Shown piece after piece: positions 34,723 through 44,340 of a stretch of 64,000 nucleotides of DNA. Location: positions 310,001 through 374,000 of the forward strand of contig NZ_QUMT01000001.1 of the NCBI RefSeq assembly GCF_003387155.1, in the 5' to 3' direction. A model generated the notes under the pieces. That model searched no databases. It saw only the letters and a list, made by a program, of their open reading frames with translations, and had not been told where the DNA came from. Position 1 is the first letter of the stretch, and each line of letters opens with the position of its first letter. The translations under genes and the position numbers were made by a program. This DNA comes from Roseateles depolymerans (lineage in GTDB: Bacteria; Pseudomonadota; Gammaproteobacteria; Burkholderiales; Burkholderiaceae_C).

Positions 34723-35583
34723 TCAGGACGGGTTGGCCGTCATCGTCGTTTCCAGCCCGTCCTCGCGGGTGAAGCGGAAGCGGGACGTGATCACCAGGAC
34801 TTCAGCGCCCTTTTTCATCGCCGGCGTAAAACCGCCGAAGGGGCCGCTGGCCTCCACGATGGCCACGGCGCGGCGGTCCAGCACGCGGTTGCCCGAGCTC
34901 TGCACGATGTCGGTTTCCACCACCCGGCCGCGCCAGTCCACATGGATGTTCATGATCAACTGGCCGTAGAGCTTGCGGCCCTGGTAGGTGGGGAAGTCGC
35001 GGGTGCCCCGGGCCTCGATGCGGCGGCGCAGCGAGTCGTAATACTGGGCGTACACCACTTCCTGCGTGGCCGGACTGATGTAGCGCTTCTTCGGACGCGA
35101 GTTCTCCTCATTCGCCCGCTTCTCGATCTCGGCCAGCAACTGCACCAGCTGCCGGCGGCGTTCTTCCTGCTGCCGTGCTTCCTGGCTGCCCTTGTCCCGC
35201 TGCGGATCGGGGGCCGGCAGCAGGGCCAGTTCCCGGCGCACCTGCACCAGCAGCTGCTCCTGCGTCTGCTGGAGCTGCTGGATCTGGCTGTGCTGCACCT
35301 CGATGCTGTCGCCGGTCTCGATCTTGGGCGAAGGCGGCAGCGGCGAGGTGGCCCGCACCTTCGCGTCCGTATCCCCGCCGCCGGCCAGATTGGCCTGCGC
35401 CAGCGCCTGCGCCTTGGTCGGCGCCTCATGCCCGCGCGCATTCACCAGAATCACTTCCAGCGGCGTGTCCTGGAACAGCCGGTCCAGCTGTTCAGGAGGG
35501 ATGGTCTTGACCGCGAACATCAGGGCCGCGTGAAAGCCGATCGAGACAATCAGCGCAGTCTGCAGGTAGCTGAGCTTGGGCAT
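34723..35583 (-). CDS. TonB-like energy transducer protein
   Basis: 286 residues. An N-terminal membrane anchor (LQTALIVSIGFHAALMFAV), a Gln/Arg-rich coiled segment (QIQQLQQTQEQLLVQVRREL and QEARQQEERRRQLVQLL), then a TonB-like C-terminal domain (YGQLIMNIHVDWRGRVVETDIVQSSGN, VLDRRAVAIVEASGPFGGF). This matches the TonB_C fold without a Pro-rich spacer of the usual kind. It may energise an outer-membrane receptor or act like TolA. ATG 35583 follows the stop of the exonuclease gene by 9 bases; no clear ribosome-binding site, so translation may be coupled. Confidence 0.8.
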   Translation of the reverse strand: MPKLSYLQTALIVSIGFHAALMFAVKTIPPEQLDRLFQDTPLEVILVNARGHEAPTKAQALAQANLAGGGDTDAKVRATSPLPPSPKIETGDSIEVQHSQIQQLQQTQEQLLVQVRRELALLPAPDPQRDKGSQEARQQEERRRQLVQLLAEIEKRANEENSRPKKRYISPATQEVVYAQYYDSLRRRIEARGTRDFPTYQGRKLYGQLIMNIHVDWRGRVVETDIVQSSGNRVLDRRAVAIVEASGPFGGFTPAMKKGAEVLVITSRFRFTREDGLETTMTANPS

Positions 35584-35592
35584 GGGAGGCAC

Positions 35593-37635
35593 TCAGGCAG
35601 CGCCCGGGGGCGCCGGTTCAGAAGGAGCGCCAGCGGCGTCCTCCGCATTGACGTCGATGGCCAGGGTGAGCACGCCGCTGGGCTCTTCATCCTCTTCGGC
35701 GTCGCCGGCATCCTGCGCCGCGTCGTTCGTGTCCAGACGCTCGATCAGGCTGGCGTGCACGTCCAACGTCAGTTCATCCAGGCCGGTGATGCGCACCTTC
35801 ACATGGGCGTGACGGGGCAACTGTTCGCAGCCCAGGGCGCGGAAGACCAGCGGTAGGTCGTCGGCGCGCACCAGGCCTTCCTTCATGACCGAGGCGGTCA
35901 GCTCGGTGATGCCCTGCTGCTTCAGGTAGCGCAGCGTCCAGTAGCGCTCGATGCCGGACTGGAAGCCGTTGTAGGCGCTGTAGGCGGCATCGAAGCCGGA
36001 GATGATGGAGAAGAGCTGCGCATCCTTGGGCTTGAACGGCGCCACCAGGGCGGCGGTACGTCCATGACGGGCGCAGGCAATGATCTGCCACTGATTGACC
36101 AGGTCGACATAGCGGCGCAGCGGCGAAGTGGCCCAGGTGTATTGCGACACGCCCATGCCCGCATGCGGCGCCGGCTTGGTGCCCATGCGAACCTTGATGC
36201 CGGGCGCCAGGCTGGCCTGGCTGCGGTAGATGCCGGGCACGCCGCATTCGGCGAGGTAGGCGCCCCAGCTGCTGTTGGCCAGGATCATGGCCTCGGCCAC
36301 GATGAGGTCCAGCGCCGCGCCGCGCTGGCGCACGCCGATGCTGACCTGCTCGCTGCCGTCCGGTTCATGGTCGCCGTTGCATTCCAGGCGGAAGTTGTAG
36401 TCCGGCCGGTTGAAGGTTTCGGGCTTGCCGCGCACCACTTCGCGCTTGGCCTTGAGGTCCCGGGCCAGGCGGTAGGCAAAGGCCAGTTCGGGGGCGAAGT
36501 CGTAGTCCGCGGGTTCGGCGCCGGTGAGCGTGGCGTCGGTGATGACCTTGTCCAGCTTGTCGTGGCGCAGATTGGCGGCGATGGGCACCCGCTCCAGGCG
36601 CGTTTCGCGGCCGGTGATCTCCAGCGTCGCCTCGTCCAGGGTCAGGTAGATGCTGACGGCGGGGCAGTCCCGGCCTTCGATCAACGTGTAGGCCTGCACC
36701 ACCTCATCGGGCAGCATGGTGAGCTTCCAGCCCGGCATGTAGACGGTGCTGAAGCGGTCCCGCGCGACCTTGTCCACCGGCGAGTCCGGCTGGATGGCCA
36801 GACCCGGCGCGGCAATGTGCACGCCGAACACCACCGTGCCGGTGCCCAGGCCCTGCACCGACAGTGCGTCGTCAATTTCCGTGGTGGCGGAGTCGTCGAT
36901 GGAGAAGGCGCGCACCGACGCCAGCGGCAGCTCGTCCTTGATGGCCGGAGCGGACAGGGCGGGGAAGCCGGTGCCCTTGGGGAAGTGCTCGAAAAGGAAG
37001 CGCTTCCAGTGGAATTGATAAGGGCTGGTGATGGCCCCTGCATCCTTGAGCAGGTCCAGCGGCGCCTTCTGGCTGCGGCGGGCTGCTTCCACCAATGCCT
37101 TGTATTCCGGGCCGTTCTTGTCGGGGCGGAACAAGATACGGTAGATCTGCTCCGCAATCGGGGCCGGGCAGCGGCCGGCGGCCAGCTCGGTCGCCCATTC
37201 CTCGATCTGGGCGGCGATCTGCTTCTTGCGCTCGATGCCCAGCAGCGCCGCCTTGACGATGTCCGCCGGCGCCTTCTTGAATTGGCCCCGGCCCATGCGC
37301 CGGAAGTAATGCGGCGCCTCGAACAGCCTGAACAGCGCACCCGCCTGCTGGCTGAGGGTGGCCTTGACGTCGAAATAGTCGCGGGCCAGGTCCGCAAAAC
37401 CGAATTCGGTCTCGGGCGCAAATTCCCAGGCCAGGTCCAGGTCGATCTCCTGGGCCAGCCGCTGGCCGTCCGCCATCAGTTCGGCCGGGGAGGGCTTGTC
37501 GAACTTCAGCAGCACATTGGCGGATTTCACTTTGACGCGCTTGCCTGAATCCAGTTCGATTTGCATCGAGGATTCGGCTTCGGACATCACGCGGCCGGCG
37601 AGAAATTTTCCGGCGTCTTCGAAGAGGGCAAACAT
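35593..37635 (-). CDS. RNB-domain exoribonuclease (RNase II/R family)
   Basis: 680 residues. A short N-terminal domain replaces the usual cold-shock pair. The RNB catalytic site is FSIDDSATTEIDDALSV (Asp247, Glu253, Asp255, Asp256), with WATSPLRRYVDLVNQW carrying the conserved Arg pair and HIAAPGLAI nearby. In E. coli RNase II the second acid of this cluster is Asp; here it is Glu253. The C-terminus has an S1-like part and an acidic tail (AAQDAGDAEEDEEPSG). It should degrade RNA 3' to 5', but this branch is not E. coli RNase R or II by length. It begins the tonB-aroE-mtgA group. Confidence 0.85.
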   Translation of the reverse strand: MFALFEDAGKFLAGRVMSEAESSMQIELDSGKRVKVKSANVLLKFDKPSPAELMADGQRLAQEIDLDLAWEFAPETEFGFADLARDYFDVKATLSQQAGALFRLFEAPHYFRRMGRGQFKKAPADIVKAALLGIERKKQIAAQIEEWATELAAGRCPAPIAEQIYRILFRPDKNGPEYKALVEAARRSQKAPLDLLKDAGAITSPYQFHWKRFLFEHFPKGTGFPALSAPAIKDELPLASVRAFSIDDSATTEIDDALSVQGLGTGTVVFGVHIAAPGLAIQPDSPVDKVARDRFSTVYMPGWKLTMLPDEVVQAYTLIEGRDCPAVSIYLTLDEATLEITGRETRLERVPIAANLRHDKLDKVITDATLTGAEPADYDFAPELAFAYRLARDLKAKREVVRGKPETFNRPDYNFRLECNGDHEPDGSEQVSIGVRQRGAALDLIVAEAMILANSSWGAYLAECGVPGIYRSQASLAPGIKVRMGTKPAPHAGMGVSQYTWATSPLRRYVDLVNQWQIIACARHGRTAALVAPFKPKDAQLFSIISGFDAAYSAYNGFQSGIERYWTLRYLKQQGITELTASVMKEGLVRADDLPLVFRALGCEQLPRHAHVKVRITGLDELTLDVHASLIERLDTNDAAQDAGDAEEDEEPSGVLTLAIDVNAEDAAGAPSEPAPPGAA

Positions 37636-37897
37636 AGCGGCGGCATTGTCGCTGATCGGCGCGACGGTCGAGCGGCGGGGGCGGGGGCCGAGGTGTCAAT
37701 TCGTTCCTGCGCCGACCCCTGCCAGGCGCCGGACGGCGGCTTTTGCGGGGTTTGTGAAGCATTTCTGGCAGATCTGCGGGTCATCCCCGGCCAAAGCGCT
37801 GACTTGGGCTTGTCAAACCGCTGTCAAGCTTCGGTCAAGCCAGCGTCATCTCACCCTCACACACTCCGATTTTTCTGCGGCCCCGTCCGCCGCGACC

Positions 37898-39151
37898 ATG
37901 CCTCCTCGTTTCTACACCCTGATCGCGGCCCAGTTCTTCTCAGCCCTGGCGGACAACGCCTTGCTGATCGTGGGCATTGCCCTGCTGCGGGAGATGGGGC
38001 AGCCGGTGTGGTGGGCCCCGCTGCTCAAGCTCTGTTTCACCGTGGCCTATGTGGCGCTGGCGCCGGTCGTGGGCCTGATCGCCGACGCCATGCCCAAGGC
38101 GGCCCTCATGACCTGGATGAATGGGCTCAAGGCGGTCGGCGTGGGCGCCATGGTGATGGGGCTGGATCCGCTGGCGGCCTTTGCGGTGGTCGGTGTGGCC
38201 GCGGCCTGTTATGCACCGGCCAAATATGGGCTGATCACTGAGATCGTGCCGGCGTCGCGCCTGGTAGCGGCCAATGGCTGGATCGAGGTCTCGGTCGTGT
38301 GTTCCGTGCTGCTGGGCACGCTGGTGGGTGGTCTGCTGGTGAGCCCCTGGTGGATGGCGGCAGTGGCCGGTGTGCCGCTGCGCAGTCCGCTGGTGGCGTC
38401 GCTGCTGGCGCTGCTGCTGCTGTATGCCCTGGCGGCCGGCCTGCAACTGCGGGTGCCGGAAAGCGGCGCCGTGTATGCGCCGAGCTCACGGCAGCCGCTG
38501 GCCATCATGAAGGACTTCCTGGCGGCCAACGCCACGCTCTGGCGGGACCGCAAGGGCGGTCGGTTGTCCCTGTCCATGACCACGCTGTTCTGGGGCGCTG
38601 GCGCTACGCTGCAACTGGCGGTGCTGCAGTGGGCGCAGGACGTGCTGGGGCTGCGGCTCAACCAGGGGGCCTATCTGCAGGCGACGGTGGCGGTGGGCGT
38701 GGTGGTGGGCGCGGGCCTGGCGGGTCGGTGGATCGGCCTGCACCACGCCATCCGCGTACTGCCGCTGGGGTTGATGCTCGGCCTGCTGATGCTGGCCACC
38801 CCCTGGGTTCGGACGCTGGACTGGGCGCTGCCGGCCATGGTGCTGGTGGGCGCGGTCGGCGGCGCAATGGTGGTGCCGATGAATGCGCTGCTGCAGCATC
38901 GCGGCGTGCAACTGCTCAGCGCGGGCCGGTCGATCGCCGTGCAGGGCTTTAATGAGAACCTGAGCATCCTGCTGATGCTGGGCGCCTACGCCGCCTTGCA
39001 GGCCGCCGGGGTACCGCTGGTGTGGCTGATGAGCGGCCTGGGTCTGCTGGTGAGCCTGTGTGTGCTGCTGCTGATGCTGCGTCGGCTGTGGCGCGGGGCG
39101 GATTCCGTGGCGCTGGACCTGCCGTCGCGGCACGGCGTGTTGTCGGAGTGA
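37898..39151 (+). CDS. lplT: Lysophospholipid transporter LplT
   Basis: 417 residues, about 12 membrane helices. It starts MPPRFYTLIAAQFFSALADNALLIVGI, the LplT opening, with CYAPAKYGLITEIVPASRLVAANGWIE, NENLSILLMLGAYAAL and RGVQLLSAGRSIAVQGF as further matches. It flips lysophosphatidylethanolamine inward for re-acylation by Aas; no acyltransferase lies beside it. The ATG at 37898 is the first in the family-like part. The 262 bases upstream of it show no clear promoter. Confidence 0.92.
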   Translation: MPPRFYTLIAAQFFSALADNALLIVGIALLREMGQPVWWAPLLKLCFTVAYVALAPVVGLIADAMPKAALMTWMNGLKAVGVGAMVMGLDPLAAFAVVGVAAACYAPAKYGLITEIVPASRLVAANGWIEVSVVCSVLLGTLVGGLLVSPWWMAAVAGVPLRSPLVASLLALLLLYALAAGLQLRVPESGAVYAPSSRQPLAIMKDFLAANATLWRDRKGGRLSLSMTTLFWGAGATLQLAVLQWAQDVLGLRLNQGAYLQATVAVGVVVGAGLAGRWIGLHHAIRVLPLGLMLGLLMLATPWVRTLDWALPAMVLVGAVGGAMVVPMNALLQHRGVQLLSAGRSIAVQGFNENLSILLMLGAYAALQAAGVPLVWLMSGLGLLVSLCVLLLMLRRLWRGADSVALDLPSRHGVLSE

Positions 39152-39308
39152 GCGTCCGAGCCAGCGTCCAACGACCGCCGGATTGACGGCAAGGGCCAGC
39201 CCCAAGCGTGCGCGTTTGCAGGAGCGCCGAAGTGCGTGCGAGAGTGGACGACGAACCGAAACCGAGGCCACCAGATGACGAGGCCACGAGGTGAAGGGAC
39301 GACGAGTC

Positions 39309-40556
39309 TCAGGCCCGCACAGCGGGCGCCAGCAATCCGGCGCCGGCCCGCAACGCGACGCTGGTGCCGTCGATGGCCGAGGCATACACCTGCTCGATGC
39401 CTTGCACGATGCCGTCCCAGCCCATGGACTCCGCACCATCCCGAGCGGCCACGCGCATGGCGCTCAGCCGCTGACGGTCCGCCAGCAGCTCCAGCGCCCG
39501 GTCCGCAAAGGCCGCGGCCGGGCTGCCCAGCGGCACCGTCGCCCCGTTGACGCCGCTGCGCACCAGCAAGGCTGCCGCGGCGTAGTGATACGCCAGCACC
39601 GGCAGGCCGCTGGCCAGCGCCTCGGGCGTGACGTTGCCGTAGGTCTCGGTCACGCTGGGGAAGACAAACAGGTCGCCGCTGGCATAGTGCGCCGCCAGGT
39701 CCTCGCCATGGCGCATGCCGGCGAAAATGGCGCCGGGCAACTGCTGCTCCAGCTCCGGCCGGGCCGGACCGTCGCCCACGAGCACCAGGCGGGCCCGCGG
39801 ATGATGGCGCCGCACGACGGGCCACAGGTCCACCAGCAATTGCAGATTCTTCTCGGCAGCCAGCCGGCCCACATGCAGCAGCACCGGGTCCTGCGGCGCC
39901 GCGCCCCACTGCTCGCGCAGGGTCTCGCTGCGGCGCGACGGGTCGAACAGCTGCGTGTCCACGCCGCGTGCAATCACGTTGACATGCCGGAACCCCTGCG
40001 CCATCAACTCACCCGCCAGCGTGGCATTGGGCACCATCGTGCTGTGGCAGCGGTTGTGGAACTTGCGCAGGTAAGCCAGCAAGGGCCGGCGCAACCAGCC
40101 GATGCCGTAGTGCTGGGCGTAGGCATGGAAATTGGTGCGGAACTCCGACACCACCGGCAGCTTGAGCTGACGAGCCGCCTGCAGCGCCGACCAGCCCATC
40201 GGGCCTTCGGTGGCAATGTGCACCACATCCGGCCGCCGCGGCGCCCACAGCTGCATCAGCGTGCGCTTGGACACCACCCCCATGCGCAGATGCGGATAAC
40301 GCGGTACCGGCAGACCGCGCATCAGCACTTCGTCATGCCCGGGGCCGTTCGAATCGCTCCCGGCTTGACGCGGCCGCAGCAGCTGGACCGCATGGTCCCG
40401 CGCCTGCAAACCCTTCACCACGCAGGCGATGCTGCGGGCTACCCCGTTGACTTCCGGCGGGTAGGTTTCCGTCACCACCGCCACGCGGAAGTGCCGCTGG
40501 CGGGTCGGCAGCTCGTCCACCTCGAGTTCGATCGGTGCGCTTGTCATGACCGGCAT
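39309..40556 (-). CDS. GT4-family glycosyltransferase (mannosyltransferase-like)
   Basis: 415 residues. An N-terminal Rossmann half with RVAVVTETYPPEVNGVARSI, RPDVVHIATEGPMGWSALQAAR and VSEFRTNFHAYAQHYG is followed by the nucleotide-sugar half with VLLHVGRLAAEKNLQLLVD, LVLVGDGPARPELEQQ and FPSVTETYGNVTPEALASGLPVLAY (the E-x7-E motif). Closest in feel to MgtA/PimB-type GDP-mannose transferases acting on glycolipids. The acceptor is unknown. ATG 40556 or 40547 are possible starts. It is transcribed toward lplT and divergent from the next gene. Confidence 0.85.
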   Translation of the reverse strand: MPVMTSAPIELEVDELPTRQRHFRVAVVTETYPPEVNGVARSIACVVKGLQARDHAVQLLRPRQAGSDSNGPGHDEVLMRGLPVPRYPHLRMGVVSKRTLMQLWAPRRPDVVHIATEGPMGWSALQAARQLKLPVVSEFRTNFHAYAQHYGIGWLRRPLLAYLRKFHNRCHSTMVPNATLAGELMAQGFRHVNVIARGVDTQLFDPSRRSETLREQWGAAPQDPVLLHVGRLAAEKNLQLLVDLWPVVRRHHPRARLVLVGDGPARPELEQQLPGAIFAGMRHGEDLAAHYASGDLFVFPSVTETYGNVTPEALASGLPVLAYHYAAAALLVRSGVNGATVPLGSPAAAFADRALELLADRQRLSAMRVAARDGAESMGWDGIVQGIEQVYASAIDGTSVALRAGAGLLAPAVRA

Positions 40557-40733
40557 GATGGTCGCGCTTCGCAACAGTTGTGTGACGCTTGCGACCGTCA
40601 CGCGCCTGAAACAGCGCCGCGACACAGTCGCCACACTGCCGTCGCACAAGCGCCATGAAAGCGCCGTGCCTGCCCGAAACGGGGCCGACCGGCGGCAGTC
40701 TCACCGACGGATCATCTTCTGGACGAGGGCCGC

Positions 40734-41375
40734 ATGAAGGACTTTCTGGACCTGCTCAAGGAACAGCGCTGGGACGACCACCGCTACTACCACCACTGCC
40801 GCATCAACCAGTCGCTGCACCTGCTCAGCGCCTGCTGCTTCGTGGTCGCCTACGGCCTGCTGCTGGTGGACCCGGCCTGGGCCGCGCTGCTGGCCTGGGG
40901 CGTGTCGATGACCAGCCGCCAGGCCGGCCACTTCTTCTTCGAGCCCAAGGGCTTCGACGACATCAACCAGGCCACCCATGCCCACAAGGAAGCCATCAAG
41001 ATTGGCTACAACCTGCGGCGCAAGGTGGTGCTGATGGCTTTGTGGGCTGCGTCGCCGGTGGCGCTGTGGCTGCAGCCGGGGCTGTTCGGCCTGTTCACCC
41101 CGGCCGCCAGCTTCACCGAGTATCTGCACCAGCTGGGCCTGCTCTGGTTCTGGCTGGGTGTCGGCGGCCTGGTGTTCCGGGTGCTGCAACTGGCGGTGAC
41201 CCGCGACCTGCGCACGGGCCTGGCCTGGGCCACCAAGATCATCACCGACCCCTTCCACGACATCCAGCTCTATCACCGCGCCCCGTTGCATCTGTTGCGC
41301 GGTGAGCGCATGGATCCGATGCATCACGTGCTGATGGAACGGCAGAATGCCGGACACGGCGAGCAGGTGGCCTGA
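40734..41375 (+). CDS. Mpo1/DUF962-like membrane protein
   Basis: 213 residues. Conserved His pattern: DDHRYYHHCRINQSLHLLSACCF, then SRQAGHFFFEPKGFDDIN with His in the membrane border, then about three more helices and TDPFHDIQLYHRAPLHLLRGE at the end. NQxLHLL and GHFFFE recall the DUF962/Mpo1 family, whose yeast member is an iron-dependent fatty acid alpha-dioxygenase. The match is by pattern only; a different membrane hydroxylase-like fold is possible. Confidence 0.55.
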   Translation: MKDFLDLLKEQRWDDHRYYHHCRINQSLHLLSACCFVVAYGLLLVDPAWAALLAWGVSMTSRQAGHFFFEPKGFDDINQATHAHKEAIKIGYNLRRKVVLMALWAASPVALWLQPGLFGLFTPAASFTEYLHQLGLLWFWLGVGGLVFRVLQLAVTRDLRTGLAWATKIITDPFHDIQLYHRAPLHLLRGERMDPMHHVLMERQNAGHGEQVA

Positions 41376-41456
41376 GAGACCTGCATGTCCTGAGCGCTGC
41401 CTGTGGAGGCCTCCGGACGGCTCGCCGCCTGTCTGATTCCCTCCGGAGGTTGCTGC

Positions 41457-42560
41457 ATGTGGTTGCTGCGCTGGCGCCGTTCTCTGGCGTCTGGTTGGTC
41501 CCTGACGTCCGCGGGACGGGCGCTGCTGTCTTCGCTGTTCCGGCCGACATACCGGCCGACATTCCGGCCCCTGTCCCGGCCCCTCTCCTGGCCGCTGGCG
41601 CTGTCCGCGGCGGTGCTGGCTGGATGCGGCGCCATGCCCAACACCGGCACGCAGCGGCTGGTGGGAGGGCCGGTGGTCTACACCTATGTGGGGCAGGGCA
41701 AGCCGGTGGTGGTGCTGCAGTCCAGCATCGGCGACGGCCGGGACCCCTGGGTGCCGGTGCTGAGCGAACTGCGCGACCGCTACACGGTGTTTGCCTACGA
41801 TCGCCCCGGCTACGGCGACAGCACCGCGACCCCGCCCACACCGCGCAACCCTTGCGGCATTGCCACCGAACTGCATGACCTGCTGCATGCGTCGGGCATC
41901 CAGCCGCCGTATCTGCTGGTGGGGCATTCGATGGGGGGCCTCTACCAATACGCGTTTTCGCGCCTGTATCCCGACGAGGTGGCCGGGCTGGTGCTGGTGG
42001 ATGCCGTGCATCCGATGCACACCCGCCGCATGCAGGTGGAAGTGCCGCTGATGGCCAACATGCTGGAGAGCATGAGCCGCCGTGTCTTCCGCGGCATGAT
42101 GCAGGCCGAATACCTGCAGCAGACCGACTGCGTGGATGCGCTGCTGCCCAAGCGCCGGCCGGACGTGCCGGTGCGGGTGCTCACCCGAACGGTGTACACG
42201 CAGGAGGAGACGATCAGCGGCTTCGAGGCCATGGTGCATGGCCTGGAGCCGAACTGGCTGCCGCTGATCGGTGGCAAGGGCATCCAGCCGGTGGAAGGTG
42301 CCGGGCACTACATCCAGCGGGACCATCCGGAAGCCGTGGTCAAGGCGGTCGATGAGGTGGCCCAGGAGATCCGGGAGCGGGCCGCGGCTGCAGCCGCGAC
42401 CTCGTCGGCGCCAGCACCCGTGGCACCGGCAGCCGCCTCTGCCGCTGGCACTGGCGCAACCGTCGCCCCAGCGTCCGCTGCACCTTCGGCCTCAGCCCCC
42501 AGCGCTACCGGAACAGCGTCCCCAGTGCGTTCTGCGGCTTCGGCGGCGTCGGCCCCTTGA
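41457..42560 (+). CDS. Lipoprotein-like alpha/beta hydrolase
   Basis: 367 residues. After a basic, Arg/Pro-patterned stretch (RPTYRPTFRPLSRPLS) is a hydrophobic segment ending in a lipobox, LAGC (Cys57), so the protein is probably lipidated despite a long leader. The hydrolase core has YDRPGYGDST, GHSMGG (nucleophile Ser158), LVDAVHP and GAGHYIQRDHPEAV (His). The last 70 residues are Ala/Pro/Ser only. GGAGG precedes ATG 41457. Substrate unknown. Transcription is toward the convergent aminotransferase gene. Confidence 0.75.
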   Translation: MWLLRWRRSLASGWSLTSAGRALLSSLFRPTYRPTFRPLSRPLSWPLALSAAVLAGCGAMPNTGTQRLVGGPVVYTYVGQGKPVVVLQSSIGDGRDPWVPVLSELRDRYTVFAYDRPGYGDSTATPPTPRNPCGIATELHDLLHASGIQPPYLLVGHSMGGLYQYAFSRLYPDEVAGLVLVDAVHPMHTRRMQVEVPLMANMLESMSRRVFRGMMQAEYLQQTDCVDALLPKRRPDVPVRVLTRTVYTQEETISGFEAMVHGLEPNWLPLIGGKGIQPVEGAGHYIQRDHPEAVVKAVDEVAQEIRERAAAAAATSSAPAPVAPAAASAAGTGATVAPASAAPSASAPSATGTASPVRSAASAASAP

Positions 42561-42609
42561 CGCGCCCGCAGCCGGGCCGCGGCCCAGGTGGCCCGGACTG
42601 GCCACGCGG

Positions 42610-44268
42610 TCAGCGTGCGAGCCCCAGCGTCTCCAGCAGCAGCCGGCGCTTGATCGACTGATTCGTCAGATCGTCCGGCCCGGCCCACCAGCCGCCGTCG
42701 CGCATCGCCTGCGCAGCGACCAGCAGGCGGCGCTGCACTTCGTCGAAATCGGCATCGGTGAAGTCAGTGCTGAAGATCATCCGGCCGGTGCCGACCCAGC
42801 TCAGCGCCAGCCCCTGGGCCCGCATGAAGTACTGCAGCATCCAGTTGTAGCGCGAGGGCTGCAGGTAATACAGCGTCCATACCGACGACATGTTGGCCGC
42901 ACGCACCGGCAGTCCCGCAGCCTCCAGCGCGGCGTTGAGCTGCGCCCGACGCCGATCCTGCACGGCGTCCTGCTCCACCAGGGTCTGCTGCCAGGCCGGA
43001 TCTTCCAGCGCATCCAGGAACACCGACATCGCGCCCATCACATACGGATGGGTATTGAAGGTGCCCCGAGCAAAGCAGATGTCGGCCGGTCGCTCCTCGC
43101 GATAGCGTTTCATCCACGCGGCCTTGCCGCACACCACGCCCACGGGCAGCCCGCCGCCCAGCGTCTTGCCATAGGTCACCAGGTCGGCCTGCACCCCGAA
43201 ATAGGCCTGCGCCCCGCCGACGCCCAGTCGGAAGCCCATGAACACCTCGTCGAAGATCAGCGCGATGCCGCGTTCGGTGCAGACCTGCCGCAGCTCCCGC
43301 AGCCAGGCGGCATAAGCCTCCCGGTCGTAGGCGGCGCGCCGCGAGCTGTCCACCAGCGACCCATCGCCCGGCGCCGGCCGGTTCGGATGCAGCGCCTGCA
43401 ACGGGTTCACCAGCACGCAGGCGATGTCCCGCCGGGTGCGCAGCACCTGCAGACTGCGCGCATGCATATCGCGCAGTGTGTAGGTGCGCTCGGCCGGCAG
43501 CGGGTTGCCGGGGCCCGGCTGCGCCTCGTCCCACCAGCCGTGATAGGCGCCGCAAAAGCGCACCAGGTGGGTCCGGCCGGTGTGGTAGCGGGCCAGGCGC
43601 ACCGCCTGCATCACCGCTTCCGTGCCGGACATGTGGAAGGACAACTGGTCCATGCCGGACAGGGCCAGCAGCCGCTGCACATTGCCCTGCACCAGCGGGT
43701 GATAGACGCCCAGCACCGGGCCCAGTTCGGCCACCCGCGCGCTGCCTTCGGCAATGCAGCGCTGGTAGAAGGCATAACCGAACAGGTTGACGCCGTAGCT
43801 GCCGGCCAGGTCGATGAAGCGTTGTCCGTCCAGGTCGGTCAGCCAGTGGCCGTCGCTGGCACGCATGACCGCCCCCAGCGGCAGCGCCTTCTGCACCACC
43901 GGGCTGAACGGCGGCGGCACGCGGTAGCCGCTGGTGAATTGCAGGTCCGGCAGGCCAGGCTTGAGCGCCGCCGTGGCCTCGATGCTGCGGGCGTGACGTT
44001 CCTGCAGCGTTCGGGACAGGGCCTCGAAACTGGCCCGGCGGCGCTGGACTACCTCGGGGGTGGCGTCGTCTGCATCGAAGAAACGGTCGTCGCCGAATCG
44101 CTGGGTCGGCATCAGCCGGGCCAGCCGCACCGCCATGCGGGAGTGGCCCGCCAGCGACGGGTGTTTGGCACGGGACAGCTGAAGGCGTCGCCAGCCCTTG
44201 GGCGCCAGCGCGAGGGCGGCGGTCAGCAAGCCGGCAGCAGCCAGCGCGGAGAGCAATTCTGGGTTCAT
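42610..44268 (-). CDS. Class III PLP-dependent aminotransferase (HemL-like) with N-terminal membrane anchor
   Basis: 552 residues. Residues 5-25 are a membrane segment (LLSALAAAGLLTAALALAP). A 90-residue extension precedes the class III fold: SGTEAVMQAVRLARYHTG (214-), AYHGWWDEAQ, LIFDEVFMGFR (Asp340) and TYGKTLGGGLP with the PLP Lys368. It resembles glutamate-1-semialdehyde aminomutase, but the true hemL is at 52877, so this is a paralogue with another substrate. It is divergent from psd with 72 bases between, sharing a control region. The membrane anchor and extension are unusual for class III enzymes. Confidence 0.85.
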   Translation of the reverse strand: MNPELLSALAAAGLLTAALALAPKGWRRLQLSRAKHPSLAGHSRMAVRLARLMPTQRFGDDRFFDADDATPEVVQRRRASFEALSRTLQERHARSIEATAALKPGLPDLQFTSGYRVPPPFSPVVQKALPLGAVMRASDGHWLTDLDGQRFIDLAGSYGVNLFGYAFYQRCIAEGSARVAELGPVLGVYHPLVQGNVQRLLALSGMDQLSFHMSGTEAVMQAVRLARYHTGRTHLVRFCGAYHGWWDEAQPGPGNPLPAERTYTLRDMHARSLQVLRTRRDIACVLVNPLQALHPNRPAPGDGSLVDSSRRAAYDREAYAAWLRELRQVCTERGIALIFDEVFMGFRLGVGGAQAYFGVQADLVTYGKTLGGGLPVGVVCGKAAWMKRYREERPADICFARGTFNTHPYVMGAMSVFLDALEDPAWQQTLVEQDAVQDRRRAQLNAALEAAGLPVRAANMSSVWTLYYLQPSRYNWMLQYFMRAQGLALSWVGTGRMIFSTDFTDADFDEVQRRLLVAAQAMRDGGWWAGPDDLTNQSIKRRLLLETLGLAR

Positions 44269-44340
44269 GGCAATGGCCTCAAAGTGCTGTCTTGTCACAC
44301 AGGGTTGGCACAGTGGCGAGATGTACCGGATCCGATTGAC

